Numbered from the stretch's first letter, positions 1-8,414 are shown. The stretch: DNA of 10,366 nucleotides from Deltaproteobacteria bacterium (GCA_947494865.1 CANMAT010000071.1:1-10366), one strand, 5' to 3'. Notes: generated from the sequence alone by a model not told the origin. Numbers and translations: made by a program.

Positions 1-98
1 ACGCGGAAGGAGCACCCTCGGAGGGCGTTGGCGACGGCGGGCGGAGCGCCCCTGTCGCACGCGAGGGTCACTCGCTGCGCGCTCACGCGGGGGCAACC

Positions 99-2024
99 GT
101 GACCGACCGCTCGATCATCGAGCAGGTGCGCGAGCGCACCGACATCGCCGATCTAGTCGGGCAGTACGTGCCGCTGCGCAAGGTCGGCACGCGCTTCATC
201 GCGCGCTGTCCGTTTCACGACGAGAAGACGCCCAGCTTCAGCGTGAGCCCCGACAAGGGGTTTTACTTCTGCTTCGGGTGCAAGGCCGCGGGCGACGCGA
301 TCGGGTTCTATCAGCAGCTCGAGGGGGTGACCTTCCCCGAGGCGCTGCGGGCCCTCGCCGAGCGCGCGGGCCTCGAGATGCCCGAGACGCGCGACCCCGA
401 GCGCATCGCGGAGGATCGACGCCAGCGCGACGTCACCGAGCGCCTCTACGCCGTGTGCGAGGCCGCCTCGCTCTTCTTCGAGCAGTGCCTCGAAGACGCG
501 CCCTTCAGCGAGCTCGCGCGGGGCGCCCTCGAAGAGCGCGGAGTCTCTCCCGAGGTCGCGAAGCAGTTTCGCCTCGGCTACGCGCCCGCCCAGTGGGACG
601 GGCTCGCGCTGCACCTCCGCGCGAAGCGCTTCTCGCCCGCCGACGCCGAGCTCGCGGGGCTGCTCCTCCCCGGCCGCGGCGGCTCCTACGATCGCTTTCG
701 CCACCGGCTGATGTTCCCGGTGTTCGACCGCGCGGGGCGCGTCGTGGCCTTCTCGGGGCGCATCTTGCCCGTGAGCGAAGAGATCCCCGAAGGGGTGGTG
801 CCCGCGGAGACGGGCAAGTACATCAACTCGCCCGAGACGCCCGTGTACCACAAGGGCGACCTGCTCTACGGCCTCGCCAACGCGCGCGTCGCGATGCGCC
901 AGAAGGCCGAGGCCATCGTGGTCGAGGGCAACTTCGACGTGGTGCAGATGCACCAGCACGGCTTCAGCGAGACGGTCGCTCCGCTGGGCACGAGCTTCAC
1001 CGACGCGCAGGCCAGGCTGCTGCGGCGCTTCGCCGAGTCGGTGGTGCTGGTGTTCGACGGCGACGAGGCCGGTCGCAAGGCCGCGCGGGCCGCCCACGGG
1101 GTGTGCGCGCGGGCGGGTCTCCTCGCGCGCGTCGGGGTCCTCCCGCCCAAGATGGATCCTGACAGTTACCTCCGGTCGATCAACCCCGGCCACGGCCGCG
1201 AGGGGATGCTCGCGGTGACCACCGGCGGGGCGAGCATCGTCGAGTGGCTCATCAGCGACGCGGGGGCCAACGTGGGCGACAACGTGCCCGCGCGTGTGGC
1301 CGCCGTGCGGTCGCTCGCCGAGGTGATCGCCGCCGTGCGCGACCCGCTCGAGCGCGACGTGTACGTGCGCCTCTGCGCGAAGGCGCTCTACCTCGAGGAG
1401 CCGCAGATTCGCATGGCCATTCGAGAGTTTCAGCAGGGCGCAGCGCGCGCGCCGAAAGACTCTCCCTTCGACCGCGACGACCCGCGCAAGCGCCCGGGGC
1501 TCACCTCGCCGCACGAGAGCGCGACGGACCCCAACGCGCTCGCCCGGCGGCGCGGGAGGGCCACCGCGAACGCGCTCGAGGCCGTGCTCCTGCGGCCCGA
1601 GCTGCTCGAGACCGACGACGCGGCGTCGGTGATCGATTTCCTCGACGAGGCGATGGCGGGCTTTCTGCGCGTCGCGCGCGAGCAGTGGCTCTCGGGGCGG
1701 CGGCTCGACGGGGTCACGCTCCTCGACGCGTGCCCCAACGAGCGCGTGCGCGTGTGGGTGGGCGAGCGGTTGATGCCCGCCAGCGACGACGACAAGGCGC
1801 TGCTCGATCGGTGTCAGGTGATGCTGGCCGACGCGATGATCGAGCTGCGGCGGCTCGACGGGCTGGCCCAGTCGAAGACGCTCAAGCAGATCAGCGCGAG
1901 GGCGGGCACGCAGGGCGACCCCTCGTCGGAGCTCGGGACGCTCAACGAGCAGCTGCGGCTCAAGCGAGAGCTGGCGCGCACCCGGGCGGCCAACAAGCAG
2001 CAAGAGAAGAAGGAACAGGGGTGA
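99..2024 (+). CDS. dnaG: DNA primase DnaG
   Basis: Cytoplasmic primase that makes the RNA primers for replication and docks on the replicative helicase DnaB. The 641-residue product has the three expected parts. An N-terminal CHC2 zinc finger has ligands C37, H40, C58 and C61. The RNA-polymerase core contains a TOPRIM fold with the catalytic glutamate E276 (VVEGNFDVV) and the metal-binding pair D320 and D322 (FDGDEAGRKAA). A helical, less conserved C-terminal region (about 460-641) fits the helicase-binding domain. Length is typical of the family. The GTG start at 99 places the conserved opening (SIIEQVRERTDIADLV) at the N-terminus and has a G-rich stretch at about 89-93 upstream; the frame stays open to the window edge, but no earlier ATG, GTG or TTG lies in it. 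rpoD follows, as in many bacteria. Slight oddity: the TOPRIM motif reads EGNFD where EGYxD is more usual. Confidence 0.97.
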   Translation: MTDRSIIEQVRERTDIADLVGQYVPLRKVGTRFIARCPFHDEKTPSFSVSPDKGFYFCFGCKAAGDAIGFYQQLEGVTFPEALRALAERAGLEMPETRDPERIAEDRRQRDVTERLYAVCEAASLFFEQCLEDAPFSELARGALEERGVSPEVAKQFRLGYAPAQWDGLALHLRAKRFSPADAELAGLLLPGRGGSYDRFRHRLMFPVFDRAGRVVAFSGRILPVSEEIPEGVVPAETGKYINSPETPVYHKGDLLYGLANARVAMRQKAEAIVVEGNFDVVQMHQHGFSETVAPLGTSFTDAQARLLRRFAESVVLVFDGDEAGRKAARAAHGVCARAGLLARVGVLPPKMDPDSYLRSINPGHGREGMLAVTTGGASIVEWLISDAGANVGDNVPARVAAVRSLAEVIAAVRDPLERDVYVRLCAKALYLEEPQIRMAIREFQQGAARAPKDSPFDRDDPRKRPGLTSPHESATDPNALARRRGRATANALEAVLLRPELLETDDAASVIDFLDEAMAGFLRVAREQWLSGRRLDGVTLLDACPNERVRVWVGERLMPASDDDKALLDRCQVMLADAMIELRRLDGLAQSKTLKQISARAGTQGDPSSELGTLNEQLRLKRELARTRAANKQQEKKEQG

Positions 2025-2053
2025 GATGGGCGAGCATTACGCGACGACGGTGG

Positions 2054-2089
2054 TAGCCTCCGCGCCCCCCGCGGGGGCACTGACCCCGC
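2054..2089 (+). promoter_or_regulatory. rpoD leader: possible -10 and two overlapping hairpins
   Basis: The 111 bases between dnaG and rpoD contain a weak -10-like TAGCCT (2054-2059) with no convincing -35. Two alternative stems follow: GCCCCC 2064-2069 with GGGGGC 2073-2078, or GCGGGG 2071-2076 with CCCCGC 2084-2089. They share bases 2073-2076, so only one can form at a time. There is no T-run, so this is not a standard terminator. It may be an internal promoter or leader control for rpoD, or simply a by-product of high G+C. The pairing is seen directly; any function is inferred. Confidence 0.25.
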
Positions 2090-2123
2090 CGGTGCGTGTG
2101 CGGCGAGCACTCCGAGAGGTATG

Positions 2124-2128
2124 AGGAG
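2124..2128 (+). promoter_or_regulatory. Ribosome binding site that decides the rpoD start
   Basis: AGGAG lies 7 bases before the ATG at 2136. The earlier in-frame ATG at 2121 has only a GAGAGG ending one base before it, too close for normal initiation. This favours 2136 as the true start, five codons downstream of the longest reading frame. Confidence 0.6.
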
Positions 2129-2135
2129 CCGTTCG

Positions 2136-4070
<1,935 letters not shown>

Positions 4071-4101
4071 TCGCCCTGCTCCTCGCTCGAATCCACGCTA
4101 C

Positions 4102-4150
4102 AAAAAAGTATGTCGAAGGAGCCCCGCGGCGCGCGTGCGCGGGGCCTTCG
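4102..4150 (-). terminator. Rho-independent terminator of the minus-strand membrane protein gene
   Basis: A strong hairpin pairs CGAAGG 4114-4119 with CCTTCG 4145-4150 and CCCCGCG 4122-4128 with CGCGGGG 4138-4144, with a 2-base bulge (4120-4121) and a 9-base loop. Read on the minus strand it begins 15 bases after the stop codon at 4166 and is followed, after 6 bases, by six T (A-run at 4102-4107 on the + strand). On the + strand no T-run follows the hairpin, so it should work mainly for the minus-strand gene. Convergent rpoD transcripts could still fold the stem as a 3' end. Confidence 0.72.
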
Positions 4151-4165
4151 GCGCGCCCTGCGTGA

Positions 4166-4786
4166 CTACTTCTCGTTCTTGGGGAGCAGCGCCGCGCGGC
4201 GGCCCGAGCGGTTGTATCGCCAGGTGTAGCCCGCGCTCGCCACGGCGCTGCTGAGGTGCACGAGCGGCACCACGTAGGCGAACACCACGGAGCCGATCAC
4301 GGGGATGAAGTTGAGCCCCACCGCGGCGGCCACGTAGGCCATCGAAGCGAGGATGGCGACGGGGTACGGCGCTGAATAGAAGAACCCGAAGGGCCCCAGC
4401 ACGAGCCCGAGGCCCGCGCCCACGCGGAGGTCTTTGGAGCCCTTGACGGCGCCGTGAACCTTCACCCGGTCGTCGTCGTCGTCGTCGCCGAGCCCGAGCT
4501 TCTCCCTCACCGCGGCCTTCGCGGCGCTCTTCACGAACTCGTCTTTGAGATCGTTGACCTTGCGGTAGAGGTCGTCCGCGACGTCGCCCTTGTCGCCTTT
4601 GCGCTCGCCCTTCGCGGCGCCGCGCGCCGGCGCGGGAGCGCGCTCTCGCGCGTCGAACTCCTCGAGCCAGTCTTCGATCAGGTGGCGCGGCAGCTCGGTG
4701 CGCAGCATCAGGTTGGGCATCGAGAGGGAGATGCCCTCGGCCTTCATCGCGCGCACGGTCCGATCGAATTCGTCGCGGGTCATCAT
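4166..4786 (-). CDS. Hypothetical membrane protein with charged linker
   Basis: Function not recognised. The 206-residue product starts at the tandem ATG codons 4786/4783. The frame stays open up to 4918, but that extension is Arg-rich, runs across the glpK promoter region and looks non-coding. Residues about 3-48 are helical and charged (EFDRTVRAMKAEG, HLIEDWLEEFDARE) and could be a small helical domain. A Lys/Ala/Gly-rich linker and an amphipathic stretch (DLYRKVNDLKDEF) follow, then six consecutive Asp residues. The C-terminal third (about 121-187) is hydrophobic and holds two or three membrane segments rich in Gly, Ala and Val, ending in a basic tail (NRSGRRAALLPKNEK) that is probably cytoplasmic. 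No Shine-Dalgarno sequence precedes the ATG. The gene is divergent from glpK and has its own terminator, so it is probably a single-gene transcript. Confidence 0.8.
   Translation of the reverse strand: MMTRDEFDRTVRAMKAEGISLSMPNLMLRTELPRHLIEDWLEEFDARERAPAPARGAAKGERKGDKGDVADDLYRKVNDLKDEFVKSAAKAAVREKLGLGDDDDDDRVKVHGAVKGSKDLRVGAGLGLVLGPFGFFYSAPYPVAILASMAYVAAAVGLNFIPVIGSVVFAYVVPLVHLSSAVASAGYTWRYNRSGRRAALLPKNEK
4469..4486 (+). repeat. (GTC)6 trinucleotide microsatellite
   Basis: Six perfect GTC units on the + strand read as six GAC codons on the minus strand and give the DDDDDD run in the membrane protein's linker. Slippage here would add or remove Asp residues without shifting the frame. Confidence 0.85.
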
Positions 4787-4796
4787 GGCGAGGTCA

Positions 4797-4802
4797 AACC
4801 TA
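4797..4802 (-). promoter_or_regulatory. Candidate -10 of the minus-strand membrane protein gene
   Basis: On the minus strand TAGGTT lies 10 bases before the ATG at 4786, and neither a Shine-Dalgarno sequence nor a good -35 is visible. If this is a -10 element, the transcript would start within about 4 bases of the start codon and be nearly leaderless. This is inference from spacing and a TANNNT match only. Confidence 0.25.
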
Positions 4803-4874
4803 CCACAGCCGTCGCCTCTTCCGCGCCCCGCGGGCGCGCCGCGCGATCGTCGATGGGGGCGCTGCGCGATGTCC

Positions 4875-4903
4875 TTGCAAGGCGCGCGGCGGGCGAATAC
4901 ACC
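4875..4903 (+). promoter_or_regulatory. Candidate glpK promoter
   Basis: TTGCAA (4875-4880) and TACACC (4898-4903) are separated by 17 bases in the 133-base divergent gap upstream of glpK. Each is an imperfect sigma-70 match (4/6 and 3/6). A start about 7 bases after the -10 would fall at or next to the ribosome binding site AAGG (4907-4910), leaving a very short leader, so the real promoter may lie further upstream. No convincing operator repeat for a GlpR-type regulator was found. Confidence 0.22.
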
Positions 4904-4919
4904 CTTAAGGCTCAGCACG

Positions 4920-6404
4920 ATGAGTGATCACATTCTCGCGATCGATCAGGGGACAACAGGCACCACCGTGCTCGTGCTCGACACGCGCGCGCGCGTGGTG
5001 GGGCGCGCGACGGTGGCGGTGCCGCAGCACTTCCCCGCGGCGGGTCAGGTCGAGCACGACGCCGAGGTGATCTGGTCGGGCGTGTGCGAGGCCATCGCGG
5101 GCGCGCTCTCGGCGTCGGGCGTCGCCGCCTCGTCGGTGCGCGCCGTGGGCATCACCAACCAGCGCGAGACCACACTCTTGTGGGATCGTGCGACGGGCCG
5201 TCCGCTGCACCGCGCCATCGTGTGGCAAGACCGGCGCACCGCCCCCGAGTGCGCGGCGCTGCGCGAGCGCGGCGTCGAGGCCCTCGTGTACGAGCGCGCG
5301 GGCCTGCTGCTCGACCCGTACTTCTCGGGCACCAAGATCGCATGGCTCCTCGATCACGTGGAGGGCGCGCGGGCGCGGGCCAACGACGGCTCGGTCGCCT
5401 TCGGCACCATGGACTCGTGGGTGATCTACAAGCTCACGGGCGGCGCCCACGTCACCGACGTCACCAACGCGTCGCGCACCCTGCTGCTCTCGCTGCGCGC
5501 GCTCGCGTGGGACGATGAGCTCCTCGGCGCCTTCGGCGTGCCGCGCGCGATGCTCCCCGAGGTGGTGCCGAGCGCGGGCGTGGTGGGCCACACGCGGGGC
5601 GTGCCGGGGCTGCCCGACGGCATCCCCATCGCGGGCATCGCGGGCGACCAGCAGGCCGCCCTCTTCGGCCAGGGTTGCTTTCGCAAGGGCGACGTGAAGT
5701 GCACCTACGGCACGGGCGCCTTCGTGCTCATGAACGTGGGCGACAAGCCCGTGCCGTCGCGCCATCGCCTTCTCACTACGGTGGCGTGGCAGATCCCCGG
5801 CGAGGTGGCCTACGCCCTCGAGGGCAGCGCCTTCGTGGCCGGCGCCGCCGTGCAGTGGCTCCGCGACGGGCTCGGCATCATTCAGTCGTCGGGCGACGTC
5901 GAGGCGCTCGCGCGCACCGTGCCCGACGCGGGCGAGGTGGTGTTCGTGCCGTCGCTCACGGGCATGGGCGCGCCGCACTGGGCGCCCGACGCGCGCGGGC
6001 TCGTGTGCGGCATCGGCCGCGACACGACGAGGGGGCACCTCGCGCGGGCCACGCTCGACGGCATCGCCCTCGAGATCGCCGACCTCGTCGAGGCCATGTC
6101 GCAAGACGCGGGCGCTCCCATCGCGTCGATGCGCGTCGACGGCGGCGCGTCGGCCAACGACCTCCTCTTGCAGATTCAGGCCGACGTGGCGGCGACCGAG
6201 GTGGTGCGCCCGCGCGTGGTCGAGACCACGGCGCTCGGCGCGGGCATGCTCGCGGCGCTCGGCGCGGGGCTGGTCGGGTCGCGCGATGACGTGCTCGGCG
6301 CGCTCGCGGTCGACAGGGTGTTCGCACCCGGGGGCGAGCGCGCGCGCGTCGAGGCCCTGCGCGGCCGGTGGCGCGCGGCGGTGCGGCGCGCGTTGCAGCA
6401 ATGA
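4920..6404 (+). CDS. glpK: Glycerol kinase
   Basis: Cytoplasmic FGGY-family kinase that phosphorylates glycerol with ATP to sn-glycerol 3-phosphate, trapping glycerol for catabolism or lipid synthesis. The 494-residue product is close to the family norm of about 500. Visible motifs: phosphate loop DQGTTGTT near the N-terminus; glycerol ligands R82-E83 in NQRETT, W102 in IVWQD, Y134 in DPYFSGTK and D243 in IAGDQQAALFGQ; YGTGAF; and the adenosine-site segment RVDGGASANDLLLQIQAD. The start at ATG 4920 has AAGG 9 bases upstream and the expected SDHILAIDQG opening; an open extension back to 4590 is antisense to the neighbouring gene and rejected. No glpF, glpD or glpR is visible nearby. The loop before D243 reads PDG where the E. 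coli fructose-bisphosphate site has GTR, and the His-containing HFFG loop phosphorylated by HPr in Firmicutes is absent. The next gene starts 13 bases after the stop. Confidence 0.96.
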   Translation: MSDHILAIDQGTTGTTVLVLDTRARVVGRATVAVPQHFPAAGQVEHDAEVIWSGVCEAIAGALSASGVAASSVRAVGITNQRETTLLWDRATGRPLHRAIVWQDRRTAPECAALRERGVEALVYERAGLLLDPYFSGTKIAWLLDHVEGARARANDGSVAFGTMDSWVIYKLTGGAHVTDVTNASRTLLLSLRALAWDDELLGAFGVPRAMLPEVVPSAGVVGHTRGVPGLPDGIPIAGIAGDQQAALFGQGCFRKGDVKCTYGTGAFVLMNVGDKPVPSRHRLLTTVAWQIPGEVAYALEGSAFVAGAAVQWLRDGLGIIQSSGDVEALARTVPDAGEVVFVPSLTGMGAPHWAPDARGLVCGIGRDTTRGHLARATLDGIALEIADLVEAMSQDAGAPIASMRVDGGASANDLLLQIQADVAATEVVRPRVVETTALGAGMLAALGAGLVGSRDDVLGALAVDRVFAPGGERARVEALRGRWRAAVRRALQQ

Positions 6405-6417
6405 CAGGGGTGGCGTC

Positions 6418-7134
6418 ATGACAGATGAGAACAAGGTCCGGCAGCATCTCGAGATCTCGTGGGAGGCGCTGGAAGACGCGTTCGAAAACAACGCGCCCGA
6501 GGTGCACTCGTACCTGCACCTCACGACCGGCGAGGTGCTCCGCGTGGTCGACGGCGTGGCCGACCCGGCGATGCATCAGCGCATCGCGAGCGACACGAGC
6601 TACCTGCGCGTTGACCCCGTGTCGTCGCGCGAGCAGTACCGCTGGATGGAGCGCTTCATCGCCATCGTGCAGGAGTCGGAGCTGCGCTCGCGCCTCGTGT
6701 CCGCCATCGATGGCAAGGGGGCCTTCCGCCGCTTCAAAGACGTGCTCATGAGCTTTCCCGCCGACCGCGAGCGGTGGTTTCTCTTTCGCACCGAGCGCCT
6801 GCGGTCGTGCATGGAGGCGTGGCTCGAGGCGCACAACCTCGAGGCCGTGGCGCGCCCCGTGTGGACGCCCCCCGCCAACGAGGCGCCCGAGGCCGAGGCC
6901 GACGACGAGGCCGTGGCCACCCTGCGCCGCGCGCGCATGGGCATCGAGGGCCTGCGCCGTCGGCTCCGCGAGGCGGCCGATCTGGTGCCCTCGCGCGATA
7001 TCGAGACCGCTGTGGCCTTTCTCGAGTGGCTCCGTGACCGCGGTGGCGTGCGCGCCGAGGTCACCACCCTCGCGGGCAACGTCGACGTGAACGGCGGCGC
7101 CGACGACGGAGACGTAGACGGCGACGACCGATGA
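6418..7134 (+). CDS. UPF0158 family protein
   Basis: A 238-residue soluble protein whose first roughly 145 residues resemble the uncharacterised UPF0158 family: W15 with a following AFE, YLHLTTGEVLRVVDG (about 32-46), MERFIAIVQE, the signature GKGAFRRFKDVL (starting at G99) and W120 in the RERWFLF segment. No biochemical role is established for the family that I know of. After it come an acidic Pro/Ala/Glu linker, a basic helical segment (LRRARMGIEGLRRRLREA) and a Gly/Asp-rich acidic tail, which are not part of the usual family core and may be lineage-specific. The start at ATG 6418 has AGGGG 7 bases upstream. The gene is 13 bases after glpK, and its last four bases overlap the start of the following gene (ATGA), implying co-transcription and translational coupling. 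The family call comes from motif memory, not a search. Confidence 0.8.
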   Translation: MTDENKVRQHLEISWEALEDAFENNAPEVHSYLHLTTGEVLRVVDGVADPAMHQRIASDTSYLRVDPVSSREQYRWMERFIAIVQESELRSRLVSAIDGKGAFRRFKDVLMSFPADRERWFLFRTERLRSCMEAWLEAHNLEAVARPVWTPPANEAPEAEADDEAVATLRRARMGIEGLRRRLREAADLVPSRDIETAVAFLEWLRDRGGVRAEVTTLAGNVDVNGGADDGDVDGDDR

Positions 7135-7832
7135 CCCTCGCGGCCTCCGCCCTCGCGCTGTGGCTCGCCGCCGCGCAGGTCGCGGGGGCGGCGCCCGCCC
7201 TCGACCGCTCCGAGGTCACCCTCGACCACGCCGTGGCCGTGCTCGAGACCGACGGCGAGCAGGCTCCGCGCTTCGTCCTTCGCAGTGATTTCGTGCTCGC
7301 GCTCCGCACCGAGCTCCGCATGCGCAACGCGCCCGACGCGCTGCACGTGCCCGTCGATCCGACGATGGTGTCGGAGCCCATCCTCGAGCAGCTCTCGGCC
7401 GAGGTGCTCGTGGTGCGAGAGGCCGAGCGCGCGGCCCTCGGCGACGTAGACCCCGCCGACGTCGCGCGCTACCGGGCCCACGTTCTCGCGCGCATCGGTG
7501 GCGACGCGGGCTTGCGCGAGCTCCTCGCGGCCACGGGCACCTCGCCGGCCGAGTTCGACGCCCTGGTGCGTCGCCGGGCCGTGGCCGAGCGCTACCTCGT
7601 CCAGCGCCACCCGCGTCTCATCGAGCCCACCGTCGAAGACCTGCGCGCGCGCTTCGAACGCGAGCGCCGCGACGACCCCGCGGGCACGCCCGACAGCTTC
7701 GCGGCGGCGCGCCCCGTGCTCTTCGAACGCATGGTGCGCGAGTCGCTCCCGCGCGCCCTGCGCCAGTACCTGCGCGGCCTCGGGAGCCGCGTGCGCGTGC
7801 GTCGCCTGGCGCCCGCGGTGGTGATTCCGTGA
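7131..7832 (+). CDS. Exported SurA-N-like protein lacking a PPIase domain
   Basis: A 233-residue protein with an N-terminal hydrophobic stretch (TLAASALALWLAAAQVAG) and a likely signal peptidase site near AGA-AP, so it is probably periplasmic. The remainder is helical and resembles the N-terminal chaperone domain of SurA/PpiD-type parvulin chaperones: a region near 80-101 (EQLSAEVLVVREAE), a central helical part ending in LRELLAATGTSPAEFDALVR, then a basic helix and PTVEDLRARFERE (about 165-177). No parvulin catalytic domain follows; the C-terminus is a short Arg-rich helix ending in Val/Pro. A role in binding unfolded outer-membrane or secreted proteins is inferred from this resemblance only. 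It overlaps the upstream gene by ATGA and the downstream rimI by GTGA, so the three are probably translated as one unit. Confidence 0.72.
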   Translation: MTLAASALALWLAAAQVAGAAPALDRSEVTLDHAVAVLETDGEQAPRFVLRSDFVLALRTELRMRNAPDALHVPVDPTMVSEPILEQLSAEVLVVREAERAALGDVDPADVARYRAHVLARIGGDAGLRELLAATGTSPAEFDALVRRRAVAERYLVQRHPRLIEPTVEDLRARFERERRDDPAGTPDSFAAARPVLFERMVRESLPRALRQYLRGLGSRVRVRRLAPAVVIP

Positions 7833-8272
7833 AGGCCGCGCTGCGCCGCGCCGCGGCAGCCGACCTCGCCGCGCTCGAGGCGCTCGAGCGTGAGGGCTTC
7901 GGGGCGCACGTGCCGAAGGAGGGCATGGCCGACGAGCTCACGCGCAGCTGGGCGCGGGTGTACGTCGTCGACGACGCGGCGCGCGGCGTGGTGGCCTACG
8001 TCACGGTGTGGCGCGTGGCCGACGAGGTCGAGGTGATCCAGGTGGCGACGCGGCCCGACGCGCGCCGCGAGGGGCACGCGCGGGCCCTCCTTGCGCGCGC
8101 GTTCGAGGAGGCGCAGCGCGACGGCGCGGTGCGCGCGCTGCTCGAGGTGCGACCGTTGAACGTGAGCGCGGTGACGCTCTACCGCGCGATGGGCTTCGTC
8201 GAGCTGTCGCGGCGCGCGCGCTACTACGACGACGGCGAAGACGCCCTCGTGATGGAGCTGCGCCTCGCGTGA
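7829..8272 (+). CDS. rimI: GNAT acetyltransferase, RimI type
   Basis: A 147-residue GCN5-related N-acetyltransferase most like RimI, which acetylates the N-terminal alanine of ribosomal protein bS18 using acetyl-CoA. Visible signs are the acetyl-CoA pyrophosphate loop in VATRPDARREGHARALL, then LLEVRPLNVSAVTLYRAMGF, and the RimI-like tail RRARYYDDGEDALVMEL. E106 and Y118 are spaced 12 residues apart, like the catalytic Glu and Tyr of RimI. The GTG start at 7829 shares a GTGA overlap with the stop of the upstream gene, so expression probably depends on translation from there. Here rimI is not next to tsaB or tsaD as it is in many bacteria. Other GNAT substrates are possible, but the YY-x(4)-EDAL ending favours RimI. 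Confidence 0.85.
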   Translation: MKAALRRAAAADLAALEALEREGFGAHVPKEGMADELTRSWARVYVVDDAARGVVAYVTVWRVADEVEVIQVATRPDARREGHARALLARAFEEAQRDGAVRALLEVRPLNVSAVTLYRAMGFVELSRRARYYDDGEDALVMELRLA

Positions 8273-8306
8273 CGGGTTGACGGATTGCGCCTTCGATGTC
8301 GCGCGC

Positions 8307-8336
8307 TTGCGGCGCGGCGCCGTGGCGGTCTACGGT
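8307..8336 (+). promoter_or_regulatory. Candidate promoter of the QEGLA metallopeptidase gene
   Basis: In the gap after rimI, TTGCGG (8307-8312) and TACGGT (8331-8336) are spaced by 18 bases. Each matches 3 of 6 sigma-70 consensus bases, including the key TA...T of the -10. A start near 8343 would sit just before an ATG at 8346, or give a leader of about 70 bases to the GTG at 8415. Codon-position bias is weaker here than in the surrounding genes, consistent with non-coding DNA. Confidence 0.3.
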
Positions 8337-8403
8337 GCCTTCGAGATGCCTCGCGCACGTGAGACGCCGCGAATGAGCGAGGGCCGTATCGCAGAGAACG
8401 GCC

Positions 8404-8411
8404 GGGAGGAG
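8404..8411 (+). promoter_or_regulatory. Ribosome binding site suggesting the QEGLA gene start
   Basis: GGGAGGAG is the best Shine-Dalgarno match in this area. Its GGAGG core (8405-8409) ends five bases before an in-frame GTG at 8415. The alternatives TTG 8277, ATG 8346 and ATG 8373 have no comparable site, although ATG 8346 could be used on a near-leaderless transcript. Confidence 0.45.
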
Positions 8412-8414
8412 CCC

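Noticed and set aside
1..102. Frame 1 is open from the window edge to a TGA at 100-102 that would overlap the dnaG GTG start as GTGA, as if an upstream gene ended here.
   Set aside because: All three forward frames are open here or nearly so, the 33 visible residues are Arg/Ala-rich without any recognisable ending, and the stretch is too short to separate coding from chance. It remains possible.
153..2003. Long minus-strand open frame of 616 codons opposite dnaG.
   Set aside because: Antisense shadow of a real gene in high-GC DNA. Its product is His/Arg/Leu/Glu-rich with no family signature, while the + strand is clearly primase.
4787..4918. N-terminal extension of the minus-strand membrane protein by 44 residues.
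   Set aside because: The extension is Arg/Gly-rich with no pattern and would cover the whole divergent promoter region.
4590..4919. Open N-terminal extension of glpK giving a 604-residue protein.
   Set aside because: It is antisense to the membrane protein gene, Arg/Ser-rich, and the ATG at 4920 has a ribosome binding site and the family's normal N-terminus.
4905..6524. Minus-strand open frame of 539 codons opposite glpK.
   Set aside because: His/Arg/Ala-rich antisense shadow that crosses a well-supported gene and the glpK/UPF0158 junction.
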